NCBI GenBank assembly: GCA_036924085.1
Contig: JAVGWX010000012.1
Coordinates: 34,364,119-34,428,118 of the forward strand
DNA: 64,000 nt
DNA from: Ariolimax columbianus
Lineage: Eukaryota; Mollusca; Gastropoda; Stylommatophora; Arionidae
Direction: 5' to 3'
The position numbers and the translations under genes are program-made. Under the pieces are notes generated by a model, which worked only from the letters and a program-made list of their open reading frames with translations, was not told where the DNA came from and did not search any database. This document shows positions 43,222 to 56,151 of the stretch, in pieces; position 1 is the first letter of the stretch, and each line of letters begins with the position of its first letter.

Positions 43222-43482
43222 CAGAACAAAAAGGCATAGCTTCAAATTAAATAAAGAAAGGTCAAGATTGGATATTTGGAAATATTTCTTTAGTCAGAGA
43301 GGGGTGAATGCTTGGAATGCATTTCCACAGGAAATGATGGAAGCAGGGGCAGTTGATGCATTTAAGAATAAATTGGATGCGCATAGCTTATTGAGCAAGG
43401 AAATGTAAATGAAACTGGTTGCGTGCAGACTCTGCAGAGTCTTCTAAACCAGTATAAAGACGTTAAGTCAAGTTAAATTAAG
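43222..43482 (+). mobile_element. CR1-like LINE 3' end fragment (unit 3)
   Basis: Counterpart of 735-995 with the same C-terminal frame and TTAAGTCAAGTTAAATTAAG tail. Confidence 0.82.
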
Positions 43483-45009
43483 ATCACTCATCTCTTTTTG
43501 TTGAAGCACAGGTCCAGCATTGTATTTGACTTACCATAACCAGCTTTTAGGAAAGACATTTTTTTAGTTATGTGCAATATGGTAGCGATAATTTGTACAT
43601 TTGGAGATTGCCACATCCATGGACAACTCTTAGTCCTCGCGTTCAACATGCAATGAATGTTTTGGCCACTCAGGAGAAATACATACATCGCTCAACTTAA
43701 GATTATTTGCCCTTGACCTACTGTGACAGTATTTTGTGGCGGTTATATTCTACCATTCTCAGTAAGGGACCCCGGATACACTATGGGAGGTCATGTTATT
43801 GATAGATTTGAAACAAGCAGCGATAACGATAGAAAAGATATGAATTTGAATTGCATGTGTTAAGCTTTTATAGAAGTGTTCATACGTGGTTGCGAAGTTT
43901 CGATGGCTCACAAACAAAACATGTCTGTGTTCAGATTCCTGATCTGACAGGGTCGTACAACTATTAAATTTCGTGCTGAATATGGTTTAACCAGGCTGTA
44001 AAGTGCAAAACACAGAACAATATACTGCCTCTTAGGAACCACGATAAACGAGGCAAACAAAAAAGAAATATAGCTTTTTAGTGTTTTCTCCAGTATCGCA
44101 TTCTGTTTTTTTATTATATGGCTTGCTGGCTTAGGGTCGTTCGTTCTCAATTTTGCACCACCAAGCCCTGATATGGCTTAAGTAGCAGAATGTTGTCCAG
44201 AGAACGGAATGCAAATGTGCTGATCGGTGTGGACCGCACAGAACACGGCCAGGCAGTTGAGCATCCGTGGTCGGCCACTGCACCCGAGATCATATCCAGT
44301 CGTCCTGACTTGTCTTGCCACTGGTTAAAGTTGGACTCGAGCGAGAGAGTGTGGTCGACAAACTGCGCAACCCTTTCTCACTTAAAAGAACTTCATCACG
44401 CAAGTCATTCTCTTTTCATGTATTTAGTACTAACACAGTCGAGTCCTGTGACGACTGGCGAGCAGAGAGCGTAGGTCCGCTGACAAGCTAAAGTACAGTC
44501 AAAAAGCTGCGTCAGTTGCGGGACACCTTGCTGAGCAATAAAGCGGATGAGGTACATGGATTTGCTGACAATCATGATCACCGTCTCGCGAAGCAAACCT
44601 TCTCTGCTTTCACTGACTGCGAATATGCAGTTTCCATCTTCCCACCCATCCACAACCCGGATTTACAGAATACTCGACTGGATGGACTGGCTGGGTGCAA
44701 AAAGTAAAGGTTTGTGATGGACGAACAACATTATGATTGACCTTAACGCAACGTCCTGGACAATATGTTGTGCTTGACCGGACTAGCGTCTCAGTTACCC
44801 ACAGATATTATCTTAAATATCACCAACCTCTACCTGATTGCTAGCATAACCGGCACTTCTGAAATTATGCAATGATGTTTATAAATGAATATAGTATTTG
44901 CTAGATCTACGTCAACAATAAAGTCACATATATTTTTGTATAACATAACAAACATTATTACATAGCACAAAAAATCGCTCACTTTCATCATTATCATCAT
45001 TATTATCAA
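43483..45009. other. Mostly unassigned; two small relics (unit 3)
   Basis: Counterpart of 996-2528. Inverted-repeat arm at about 44127-44212 and KADEVHGFAD linker relic at about 44492-44602. Variants here match unit 1 (CTTAGGGTCG, CCAGGCAGTTG). Confidence 0.45.
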
Positions 45010-45255
45010 CATCATCATCATCATCATCATCATTATGTTGCATGTCATTTGCAGAAAATCACTTTCACAACAGCCGATCTGTAATTCGATCTCTAGCCAG
45101 AAGTGTCGCCTCTATCGTTGTCATCGTCAGGACCTCCGTGATGTCTTGTGTCCATATTTTCCTTGATCTGCTTCAGCCCCGCTTTCCAAGCACCAAACCC
45201 TCCTGTATCGTTCTTTCTAGATCAGTATGGCGTTTGATGTGGTCAAACTATTTTA
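45010..45255 (-). mobile_element. LINE 3' end with (ATG)n tail (unit 3, copy A)
   Basis: Counterpart of 2529-2787 with the shortest (ATC)n tail (45010-45033). Confidence 0.75.
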
Positions 45256-45858
45256 CAGCAAAGCAAGTGGTCATTTTCACAGACGCCCTAGCAGTGTAAT
45301 GAACCTCAAGAGCCAGAACAAAAATAAACTCGGTGCTTTGGCAGACTCACTCGAACGCATGTCCCAGTGCTTAAAAAAAAAGCAATCTAATGGACACCAG
45401 CCCACTGCGACATTCCAGGCAACGGGGAGGCGGACAGGCTCGCCAGAGAGCGAGGTATGCTGCAATAGAGTGATACAGAAATCACATACAATGACACTAA
45501 AGCATTCATCAGGACAACGTACAGTGCAAAATGGAAAATAGGATCACCCTGGCCACATAGAAAACGATGCCTACTATCAACTCTCCATGCGAGACCAGGT
45601 GATAATTTTCCGGCTCCGCACAAGTCACAACAGACTCAGATGCCATCTGTACAACAAGTTAAAGATTGGCACTACAGACATTTGTGCCTGCGGCACAGCC
45701 CCCATGAAGGCATAATATATTATTCAGTCATGTCCGCTGTATACCGACAAAAGAAGTAACAATTTGCAACAGCCAGTGTCCTTCCACGAGAAGCTGTACG
45801 GAAGCGTACACAGCCTTGACTCGACTGCTGCCTTCGTTAAAATCATTGAAGTTGAGGT
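45256..45858 (+). pseudogene. LINE-A RNase H half (unit 3, copy A)
   Basis: Counterpart of 2788-3390, unit-1-type variants, with private changes such as CTCCATGCG for CTCCAGGCG near 45585. Same frameshifts and same abrupt end at GAGGTC. Confidence 0.85.
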
Positions 45859-45892
45859 CTTCTTCTTCTTCTTCTTCTTCTTCTTCTTCTTT
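45859..45892. repeat. (TTC)n tract (unit 3, copy A)
   Basis: LINE-B tail, about 34 nt, with one TTT near the end, followed by GTACGCAGTC. Confidence 0.92.
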
Positions 45893-48800
45893 GTACGCAG
45901 TCAGACAGTGACCATTATTTTTTCGAAAAAAGCAGCCGTCGTCCTAAGGCTGTCGACACTGCCATATAGCTTGTCTAGTGTTGCCACTGGTGATGGCCAC
46001 ATCTGCTTTCTCTGATCCTCGTATGTCGGGCAGTTTTGCAGCAAATTCTCAGCGGTCATTTTCCCGGTACCACACGGGCATTCGTCGGTGCCACCTATCT
46101 TCAATTTGTTGAATAGGTGGTACCTCAGTCTGTTGTGGCCAGTGCGAAGTCTGAAGACCACGACCTGCTCTCTTCTGTTAAACTGGTAATAGGCATCATT
46201 TTTGGTGTAGCCAGTATGTTCTGTTTCCCATTTGGTCATGTATCTAGCTCTAATAAGCCGTTTTGACTCTTCGTATGTCATGCTAGTATCTGGTTGTGGT
46301 AGTTTTGCACCTTCTTTTGCCAGTCTGTCTGCCTCCTCGTTGCCTAGGATGTTGCAGTAAGATGGAACCCACTGCACCACTACCCTTTTTGGTGCAGCCT
46401 GCTGGCATAGTTGACAGAGTACTGCTCTTAAATCATTAAGTTCAGTATTTTTGTGGATTTTTAGTGCTGTGACTACGGCCAGAGCATCTGTAAGCAGGAC
46501 TATGTGGCGTTATTTCCTTTTACCTGTCACCATTTCTTCCACTGCCGCCCTCAGTGCCTCTGCCTCCGCTCTGAAATTGCTTGTGTATTTTCCAGTAGCG
46601 AATGACAGTGTTATTTTTCTGCCATTTGGTAGGTTCAGAAATGCTCCTGCCCCTCCGTTCTGTGTTGTATTTGTTACGGAACCGTCGGTGTATGCATGGG
46701 TCCAGTCCATGCTTGGGTAGTTTTCCGTTATGTAACTCAGGGTAGTATCTCTTCTTTCTTTTTCAGACTGGCAGTTTTTGTTTCCAATACCTGGTATATT
46801 TTCTACCACCTCTGGAAATATATGCTGCCTCCAGGTAGGTTTTCGTACAGTAGGGATGGGCTTTGGTGTGGTTAGGGCGTTCATAGGGTCTTCGTGCATC
46901 TTTGCTTTGGCTATTTCTGCAAAGTTTCTTCGCTTTAGCTTCCCATTTCCAAAATTGTTTAGTCTCTGGTGCATTGGATGGTCAATCAGTTTTCTGAGTT
47001 TTTTTATTGCAGCTGGGCTCTGCAGTCTCTTCTGTCGGTCATGGATTGCAGTTTTGTAATCTTTTCAAGTTCTACAATTGGCGTTGACTTCATGCCTCCT
47101 GTTATAACTCTCATGGCTTGGTTTTGGAGTTTGCTAACTTTATCGAAGTTCGCCTTTGCTACTGTTGTCCGTGCCGCAATGCCATATTCGAGAACTGGTC
47201 TCACTCTTCCAGTGTACAGTTTCTTTAGTATACTTTCGTCTGCTCCCTAGCTTGTGCCAGCAAGTTTCCTCATGATTGCCATTCTTTCTGTGGCTCTCAT
47301 TCGGTTTCTCTCGATCTGACTTTTCCATGTCATGCAATGATCAAATGTGACCCCCAGGTAGTTTGGGTTGTCGTTTGGCAGCATATATTTGCCTTTAAGA
47401 CTTATTTTGGTGTTCTGGGGTTTGTTTGAAAGCGAGAATATCGTACATGTTGTTTTTTCCTCATTTATTTTGACCAGCCATGAGTTCGCCCACTCCTCCA
47501 ACGATGTTAGGGCCTGCTGCATCCGATTGCTTGCTATGGTGAGATTTTTTTTCAGAGGTCCACATAGCCAGATCGTCTGCAAACATGGAGCTGTGGACTC
47601 TTCTTGGTAGATTCTCTGTGATGTTGTTTATATACACCAGGAAAGGTGTTGGTGACAGTACTCCCCCTTGGGGTACTCCCTGCTCAAGTGTCACTTTTCC
47701 TGCTCATCTGCCCTTGTACTTGAACTATGGATGTTCTGTTTTCGAGGTAGTGGCTGATCCATCTGTACATTTTCCCACAAACTTCACTTCTTCGTAGCTT
47801 GTCAAATGCCTTCTCTAAATCCACCCAAACCGCTACTGTGTGTTTTTTTCTCCTGGTAAGCATTATCTATTAACTGGGCTATGAGAGTGATCTGGTCCTC
47901 AGTGGATCTGTGCTATCTGAGGCCTGCTTGCTGTGGAATTAGTATGTGTTTTTCTTCCAGATGCCACATCAGTCTGGTGTTTATCATACGTTCCATCAGT
48001 TTTCCTACACAGCTCAGTAGACTAATAGGCATGTATCCATTTGGATCTGTTCTTTCTTTTTCTTTCTTTGGTACTGGTACAAGTACAGCGACTTTCCATG
48101 CCTGATGTACAATTCCCCTTTTCCAGCTTTGGTTCAGGACTGATAGTAACTTCCTCTTTGCTGTTTGGCCCAACCCCATCATCATTTCGTATGTTACCCC
48201 ATCATTTCGGGGCGAATTCTTTTTCTTTAAAGTTCTCATGGTCTCTTCCATTTCCTTCATTGTTAATTTTGCCTCTGGTGCCATATTGATGTTGTCGTGG
48301 CTCTTTTGTTCTTCACTAATGTATGTGTGCCTGTCTGTAGGGACATCAATGTGGTTTGCTCTTGCATAATGTTCTTTAACGGCGTTTGCTGCTTTTTTTC
48401 TCCAGTAAGCATGTTGTCGCCCTGCTTGATGGTAATTTGTTTATTTGATGGTGTTTCGTCATTCATGGCTCTGACTAACTTCCATAGTTTGTTCCCTTCT
48501 GTATCTAAATTGAGGCTTTCTGTTTTATTTTTCCAGCTGTCTCTTGTTATTTGGTTAAGTGTTCTTTTGTATTTCGCCGTGATAGCCTTGAGGGCGATAT
48601 TTTCCTCCATAGATTGTTCTCTCTCTGCCATGTTCCTAGCATTTGAGACTTCGTCTTCCGCTTTCTGCAATTCATAATTCCAATATGGATTGTAGTTTTT
48701 CCTTGCCCCTCTTGGGATGGTTTCGGTGGCTGCTTGCATTATTGCTTTGATTAGGCTTTCCACCATAGGTTTCATATTGTTATTCCGTGTGTTGATGGTT

Positions 48801-49319
48801 TCACATAGCCGATCTGTCAGAATTGCAAATCTGTCCCAGTCGGCTCGTTTATAGTTCCAACGTGGGAGCGCTTTTATTTCCTGTGGGCCTACTTCCAAAT
48901 CAATTTCAGGCCTAATTGGCCTTTTGTCGCTACCTGCCAATTGGTTGAGCACCTGGAGGTCTATTTTGTGGTGAATATCCACCGTGGAATAGGCCAAGTC
49001 TGGAGTAGAGGTGGTATGCCATGTTCTAGAATAGAAGATAGGGCTGTCCTCCGGCCTATTGAAAAGATAGAGATTTGTGTCTATCTCTCAGTCTTCCACT
49101 TCATCACCTCTGTTGTCTGTGTCCGAATATCCCCATCTCTCCGAGTGGCTGTTGAAGTCTCCAACTACTAGGCAGCTGGAGTCCTTGATTTCCATACTCG
49201 AGAGCGACAGGTCTTTGTTGGGTGGGCCATACAGGTTGAAGATGCAGATCTTCATTTCTTGTGTCATTATTTCGAGTCCTACAATTTCTGCTTGTCCAGT
49301 GTGATTGACAGCTACCGCT
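45893..49319 (-). mobile_element. LINE-B relic (unit 3, copy A)
   Basis: Shared lesions as in 3425-6866, but RNase H and the end of the thumb are in one open frame (46510-46974), since this copy lacks unit 1's extra T. Other blocks: RNase H C-part 45901-46380, thumb 47004-47204, palm 47247-47582 and 47461-47694, fingers 47913-48284, EN/linker 48263-48997. A private loss near 46998 breaks the frame after RDCRAQLQ, and a private deletion of about 12 bases near 48273 removes residues from EEHMMAKL. The EN keeps VVGDFN, as in unit 1. Confidence 0.92.
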
Positions 49320-49501
49320 GAAGAAGTAAAGAATGAAGAAGAAAATAGAGAAGAAGTAGTAGAAGAAGAAAAAGAAGAAGAAGAAGAAGAGAGAGAAGAA
49401 GAAAAAGAAAAGAAGAAGAAGAGAGAGAAAAAATAATAAGAGAAGACGGAAAAAAAGACGAAAAAGAAGAGAAAGAAGAAGAAAAGGAAAAAGAAGATAA
49501 A
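49320..49501 (+). repeat. Polypurine GAA-rich tract, shortest allele (unit 3, copy A)
   Basis: Counterpart of 6867-7060, about 12 bases shorter, with GAGAGAGAAAAAAT-type changes. Confidence 0.9.
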
Positions 49502-50401
49502 CATGAGTAAATAGTACTACCTGATATTGCCCGAAGAAGAATTGAATGTTTAAATGAAGTATATCGTTAAACAGCAACTAATCTGATTGGCAAACATCCG
49601 GCTAGTCTCTAACCCTGATCTATGGGTGAGAGAGCTGGAGTGTGTACGCCAAACACGCCAGGAGGTTGAATCACTTCTACATGACACATACTCCAAATTG
49701 GCTACAAGACCACATCACAAATAACCATACACTTTTCATTACTACTACACTATTCATACACTTTTGTAGAAAGTTAAAGTGAGATAGACTGGCCAAGTTT
49801 CTCGAATGTCAAGTGAAAGGTTCCAAAAGAAACTTCTGTTTAGCGAGCTTAGCGCAGTAAGGCGATCGCGTGGACGTCAATACAAGCGATTCAGTGAATT
49901 CTGGCAGTAAATCGTTTAGCCTGAAAAAGGCGAGGCCAAAAAGAGCCTTGCATGCAGTTAGCGAGGGTCGACGGGCGATCAGATGGAAGTATAGAGTAGG
50001 GGGAAAACCAGCACCAGCTGTTGTTGGCTTAATCTGTCATGCACGCATCCGCCCACAGACTTAAGGGCGCAGTATGACACATGATGATGTTGGTTATTCT
50101 CATCGACAGCGATAGGCCCATTATTATTGTCATGATCATATTTCTTCAAAATCAAGTAAATACCGGTTCAAGATGGTGAGCAGCGCATGAGCTGCAGCGA
50201 TCAGCGAGCCATAGCTGACATAGCGTAAGGGCTAGCGAGCCGGTGCTGCCAAGGCCGTTCTACACGTCCGCGCAGTATTCTAGAAAACAGGCTGCAACAG
50301 AGCAGACTGGCTAAGGAGAAGGGATCGAAGAGGGAATGCTAACCCGGTACTCAAAAAAAGCTTGCTGAAGTCGGATGTGTTGGACCGAAAGGTGCAAATA
50401 A
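49502..50401. other. No recognisable gene (unit 3, copy A)
   Basis: Counterpart of 7061-7959. Confidence 0.5.
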
Positions 50402-50747
50402 CGACATAACGCATTCCGTTCTCTGGACTGCGTTCTGCTACTTAGGCCCGTGTCAGGGTTTGGTAGCGGGAGATGGAAAACAAACGAAGCAAAGCCAAGA
50501 CAAGTTAATACATTTAATATTCATCAGTTCATTGGCGTCTCAGTCACTGATCATCATGCGCCTGGCGCCCTGGCGAAGTTTGCCCAGCTCTGTCTCCCGT
50601 TTTTCGACACAGTCTGCTATGGCTGCAAACGCCAGCACGTGAGTGGCAGTCCCTGTCGCAGATCGTACAATGGGGCTGAGGAGGCTGACTTGCCGGGGTG
50701 TTCCCCGATCTTTTCAGTCGTGCCCATTTCTCTAGATCCAGATGGCC

Positions 50748-50749
<2 letters not shown>
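50402..50749 (-). mobile_element. Zinc-finger LINE 3' end, cut by the joint (unit 3, copy A)
   Basis: The CTICDRDCHSRAGVCSHSRL finger and 3' untranslated part are present (finger about 50607-50681), but everything upstream of GATGGCCTC is replaced at 50749/50750 by the (ATC)n tract. The plus-strand frame that runs across the joint (50450-50968) is an accident of the fusion. Confidence 0.82.
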
Positions 50750-50781
<32 letters not shown>

Positions 50782-51003
50782 TATGTTGCATGTCATTTGC
50801 AGAAAATCACTTTCACAACAGCCGATCTGTAACTCGATCTCTAGCCAGAAGTATCGCCTCTATCGTTGTCATCGTCAGGACCTCCGTGATGTCTTGTGTC
50901 CATCTTTTCCTTGGTCTGCTTCAGCCCCGCTTTCCAAGCACCAAACCCTCCTGTATCGTTCTTTCTAGGTCAGTATGGCGTTTGATGTGGTCAAACTATT
51001 TTA
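50748..51003 (-). mobile_element. LINE 3' end with (ATG)n tail (unit 3, copy B)
   Basis: Counterpart of 24055-24313. The (ATC)n tail at 50748-50781 is fused directly to the zinc-finger LINE relic, so the AT-rich flank seen to the left of the other copies is absent. Confidence 0.75.
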
Positions 51004-51581
51004 CAGCAAAGCAAGTGGTCATTTTCACAGACGCCCTAGCAGTGTAATGAACCTCAAGAGCCAGAACAAAAATAAACTCGGTGCTTTGGCAGACTCACTC
51101 GAACGCATGTCCCAGTGCTTAAAAAAAAAGCAATCTAATGGACACCAGCCCACTGCGACATTCCAGGCAACGGGGAGGCGGACAGGCTCGCCAGAGAGCG
51201 AGGTATGCTGCAACAGAGTGATACACAAATTACATACAATGACACTAAAGCATTCATCAGGACAACATACAGTGCAAAATGGAAAATAGGATCACCCTGG
51301 CCACATAGAAAACGATGCCTACTATCAACTCTCCAGGCGAGACCAGGTGATAATTTTCCGGCTACGCACAGGTCACAACAGACTCAGATGCCATCTGTAC
51401 AACAAGTTAAAGATTGGCACTACAGACATTTGTGCCTGCGGCACAGCCCCCATGAAGGCATAATATATTTTTCAGTCCTGTCCGCTGTATACCGACAAAA
51501 GAAGTAACAATTGGCAAAAAACCAGGAAGCGTACACAGCCTTGAGTCGACTGCTGCCTTCGTTAAAATCGTTGAAGTTGAG
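51004..51581 (+). pseudogene. LINE-A RNase H half (unit 3, copy B)
   Basis: Unit-2-type variants. A private loss of about 23 bases near 51525 joins AAAAAACCAG to GAAGCGTAC, removing the VSFHEKL codons. Confidence 0.85.
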
Positions 51582-51617
51582 GTCTTCTTCTTCTTCTTCT
51601 TCTTCTTCTTCTTCTTC
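51582..51617. repeat. (TTC)n tract (unit 3, copy B)
   Basis: LINE-B tail, about 36 nt, the longest copy, followed by GAACGCAGTC. Confidence 0.92.
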
Positions 51618-54600
51618 GAACGCAGTCAGACAGTGACCATTATTTTTTCGAAAAAAGCAGCCGTCGTCCTAAGGCTGTCGACACTGCCATATAGCTTGTC
51701 TAGTGTTGCCACTGGTGATGGCCACATCTGCTCTCTCTGATCCTCGTATGTCGGGCAGTTTTGCAACAAATTCTCAGCGGTCATTTTCCCGGTACTACAC
51801 GGGCATTCGTCGGTGCCACCTATCTTCAATTTGTTGAATAGGTGGTACCTCAGTCTGTTGTGGCCAGTGCGAAGTCTGAAGACCACGACCTGCTCTCTTC
51901 TGTTCAACTGGTAATAGGCATCGTTTTTGGTGTAGCCAGTATGTTCTGTTTCCCATTTGGTCATGTATCTAGCTCTAATAAGCCGTTTTGACTCTTCGTA
52001 TGTCATGCTAGTATCTGGTTGTGGTAGTTTTGCACCTTCTTTTGCCAGTCTGTCTGCCTCCTCGTTGCCTTGGATGTTGCAGTAAGATGGAACCCACTGC
52101 ACCACTACCCTTTTTGGTGCAGCCTGCTGGCATAGTTGACAGAGTACTGCTCTTAAATCATTAAGTTCAGTATTTTTGTGGATTTTTAGTGCTGTGACTA
52201 CGGCCAGAGCATCTGTAAGCAGGACTATGTGGCGTTATTTCCTTTTACCTGTCACCATTTCTTCCACTGCCGCCCTCAGTGCCTCTGCCTCCGCTCTGAA
52301 ATTGCTTGTGTATTTTCCAGTAGCGAATGACAGTGTTATTTTTCTGCCATTTGGTAGGTTCAGAAATGCTCCTGCCCCTCCGTTCTGTGTTGTATTTGTT
52401 ACGGAACCGTCGGTGTATGCATGGGTCCAGTCCATGCTTGGGTAGTTTTCCGTTATGTAACTCAGGGTAGTATCTCTTCTTTCTTTTTCAGACTGGCAGT
52501 TTTTGTTTCCAATACCTGGTATATTTTCTACCACCTCTGGAAATTTATGCTGCCTCCAGGTAGGTTTTCGTACAGTAGGGATGGGCTTTGGTGTGGTTAG
52601 TGCGTTCATAGGGTCTTCGTGCATCTTTGCTTTGGCTATTTCTGCAAAGTTTCTTCGCTTTAGCTTCCCATTTCCAAAATTGTTTAGTCTCTGGTGCAGT
52701 GGATGGTCAATCAGTCTTCTGAGTTTCTTTGATTGCAGCTGGGCTCTGCAGTCTCTTCTGTGGGTCATGGATTGCAGTTTTGTAATCTTTTCAAGTTCTA
52801 CAATTGGCGTTGACTTCATGCCTCCTGTTATAACTCTCATGGCTTGGTTTTGGAGTTTGCTAACTTTATCGAAGTTCGCCTTTGCTGCTGTTGTCCATGC
52901 CGCAATGCCATATTCGAGAACTGGTCTCACTCTTCCAGTGTACAGTTTCTTTAGTATACTTTCGTCTGCTCCCTAGCTTGTGCCAGCAAGTTTCCTCATG
53001 ATTGCCATTCTTTCTGTGGCTCTCATTCGGTTTCTCTCGATCTGACTTTTCCATGTCATGCACCGATCAAATGTGACCCCCAGGTAGTTTGGGTTGTCGT
53101 TTGGCAGCAGATATTTGCCGTTAAGACTTATTTTGGTGTTCTGGGGTTTGTTTGAAAGCGAGAATATCGTACATGTTGTTTTTTCCTCATTTATTTTGAC
53201 CAGCCATGAGTTCGCCTACTCCTCCAACGATGTTAGGGCCTGCTGCATCCGATTGCTTGCTATGGTGAGATTTTTTTTCAGAGGTCCACATAGCCAGATC
53301 GTCTGCAAACATGGAGCTGTGGACTCTTCTTGGTAGATTCTCTGTGATGTTGTTTATATACACCAGGAAAGGTGTTGGTGACAGTACTCCCCCTTGGGGT
53401 ACTCCCTGCTCAAGTGTCACTTTTCCTGCTCATCTGCCCTTGTACTTGAACTATGGATGTTCTGTTTTCGAGGTAGTGGCTGATCCATCTGTACATTTTC
53501 CCACAAACTTCACTTCTTCGTAGCTTGTCAAATGCCTTCTCTAAATCCACCCAAACCGCTACTGTGTGTTTTTTTCTCCTGGTAAGCATTATCTATTAAC
53601 TGGGCTATGAGAGTGATCTGGTCCTCAGTGGATCTGTGCTATCTAAGGCCTGCTTGCTGTGGAATTAGTATGTGTTTTTCTTCCAGATGCCACATCAGTC
53701 TGGTGTTTATCATACGTTCCATCAGTTTTCCTACACAGCTCAGTAGACTAATAGGCATGTATCCATTTGGATCTGTTCTTTCTTTTTCTTTCTTTGGTAG
53801 TGGTACAAGTACAGCGACTTTCCATGCCTGATGTACAATTCCCCTTTTCCAGCTTTGGTTCAGGACTGATAGTAACTTCCTCTTTGCTGTTTGGCCCAAC
53901 CCCATCAGCATTTCGTATGTTACCCCATCTTTTCGGGGCGAATTCTTTTTCTTTAAAGTTCTCATGGTCTCTTCCATTTCCTTCATTGTTAATTTTGCCA
54001 TCATGTGCTCCTCTGGTGCCATATTGATGTTGTCGTGGCTCTTTTGTTCTTCACTAATGTATGTGTGCCTGTCTGTAGGGACATCAATGTGGTTTGCTCT
54101 TGCATAATGTTCTTTAAAGGCGTTTGCTGCTTTTTTTTTCCAGTAAGCATGTTGTCGCCCTGCTTGATGGTAATTTGTTTATTTGATGGTGTTTCGTCAT
54201 TCATGGCTCTGACTAACTTCCATAGTTTGTTCCCTTCTTTATCTAAATTGAGGCTTTCTGTTTTATTTTTCCAGCTGTCTCTTGTTATTTGGTTAAGTGT
54301 TATTTTGTATTTCGCCGTGATAGCCTTGAGGGCGATATTTTCCTCCATAGATTGTTCTCTCTCTGCCATGTTCCTAGCTTTTGAGACTTCGTCTTCCGCT
54401 TTCTGCAATTCATAATTCCAATATGGATTGTAGTTTTTCCTTGCCCCTCTTGGGATGGTTTCGGTGGCTGCTTGCATTATTGCTTTGCTTAGGCTTTCCA
54501 CCATAGGTTTCATATTGTTATTCCGTGTGTTGATGGTTTCACATAGCCGATCTGTCAGAATTGCAAATCTGTCCCAGTCGGCTCGTTTATAGTTCCAACG

Positions 54601-55054
54601 TGGGAGCGCTTTTATTTCCTGTGGGCCTACTTCCAAATCAATTTCAGGCCTAATTGGCCTTTTGTCGCTACCTGCCAATTGGTTGAGCACCTGGAGGTCT
54701 ATTTTGTGGTGAATATCCACCGTGGAATAGGCCAAGTCTGGAGTAGAGGTGGTATGCCATGTTCTAGAATAGAAGATAGGGCTGTCCTCCGGCCTATTGA
54801 AAAGATAGAGATTTGTGTCTATCTCTCAGTCTTCCACTTCATCACCTCTGTTGTCTGTGTCCGAATATCCCCATCTCTCCGAGTGGCTGTTGAAGTCTCC
54901 AACTAGGCAGCTGGAGTCCTTGATTTCCATACTCGAGAGCGACAGGTCTTTGTTGGGTGGGCCATACAGGTTGAAGATGCAGATCTTCATTTCTTGTGTC
55001 ATTATTTCGAGTCCTACAATTTCTGCTTGTCCAGTGTGATTGACAGCTACCGCT
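51618..55054 (-). mobile_element. LINE-B relic, longest open thumb-RNase H block (unit 3, copy B)
   Basis: Unit-2-type copy of 24938-28374, but without unit 2's stop at 25813. The thumb and the first part of RNase H form one open block of 231 codons (52235-52930), running RPVLEYGIAAW ... YTDGSVTN ... AEAEALRAAVEE up to the shared TAA. The other blocks and shared stops are unchanged (RNase H C-part 51626-52105, FADD box 53187-53420, fingers 53639-54022, EN/linker 54001-54735). The 3-base loss in the GDFN region matches unit 2. Confidence 0.92.
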
Positions 55055-55250
55055 GAAGAAGTAAAGAATGAAGAAGAAAATAGAGAAGAAGTAGTAGAAG
55101 AAGAAAAAGAAGAAGAAGAAGAAGAGAAAGAAGAAGAAAAACAAAAAAAGAAGAAGAGAAAGAAAAAATAATAAGAGAAAACGGGGGAAAAAAAGACGAA
55201 AAAGAAGAGAAAGAAGAAGAAAAAGAAGAAGAAAAGGAAAAAGAAGATAA
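55055..55250 (+). repeat. Polypurine GAA-rich tract (unit 3, copy B)
   Basis: Unit-2-type tract with AAAACAAAAAAAG near 55137. Confidence 0.9.
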
Positions 55251-56151
55251 ACATGAATAAATAGTACTACCTGATATTGCCCGAAGAAGAATTGAATGTT
55301 TAAATGAAGTATATCGTTAAACAGCAACTAATCTGATTGGCAAACATCCGGCTAGTCTCTAACCCTGACCTATGGGTGAGAGAGCTGGAGTGTGTACGCC
55401 AAACACGCCAGGAGGTTGAATCACTTCTACATGACACATACTCCAAATTGGCTACAAGACCACATCACAAATAACCATACACTTTTCATTACTACTACAC
55501 TATTCATACACTTTTGTAGAAAGTTAAAGTGAGATAGACTGGCCAAGTTTCTCGAATGTCAAGTGAAAGGTTCCAAAAGAAACTTCTGTTTAGCGAGCTT
55601 AGCGCAGTAAGGCGATCGCGTGGACGTCAATACAAGCGATTCAGTGAATTCTGGCAGTAAATCGTTTAGCCTGAAAAAGGCGAGGCCAAAAAGAGCCTTG
55701 CATGCAGTTAGCGAGGGTCGACGGGCGATCAGATGGAAGTATAGAGTAGGGGGAAAACCAGCACCAGCTGTTGTTGGCTTAATCTGTCATGCACGCATCC
55801 GCCCACAGACTTAAGGGCGCAGTATGACACATGATGATGTTGGTTATTCTCATCGACAGCGATAGGCCCATTATTATTGTCATGATCATATTTCTTCAAA
55901 ATCAAGTAAATACCGGTTCAAGATGGTGAGCAGCGCATGAGCTGCAGCGATCAGCGAGCCATAGCTGACATAGCGTAAGGGCTAGCGAGCCGGTGCTGCC
56001 AAGGCCGTTCTACACGTCCGCGCAGTATTCTAGAAAACAGGCTGCAACAGAGCAGACTGGCTAAGGAGAAGGGATCGAAGAGGGAATGCTAACCCGGTAC
56101 TCAAAAAAAGCTTGCTGAAGTCGGATGTGTTGGACCGAAAGGTGCAAATAA
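55251..56151. other. No recognisable gene (unit 3, copy B)
   Basis: Counterpart of 7061-7959 and 28571-29470. Confidence 0.5.

Larger units (their letters stand above)
45010..50749. repeat. First copy of the 5.7-kb out-of-register duplication
   Basis: This block spans from the (ATC)n microsatellite to the end of the zinc-finger LINE relic and is repeated directly at 50750-56496. Its variants match unit 1: CTCGGTCATGG-type sequence near 47033, AACTACTAGG near 49162 and a CAACAGCC string near 45768. Private changes include loss of about 12 bases near 48273 (the CATCATGTGC-type stretch present in the other copies) and a shorter purine tract. Confidence 0.92.

Noticed and set aside
50450..50968. 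172-codon frame with a poly-Ile stretch across the unit 3 joint
   Set aside because: It runs antisense to the zinc finger, through (ATC)n, and into the LINE end; it is an accidental fusion.
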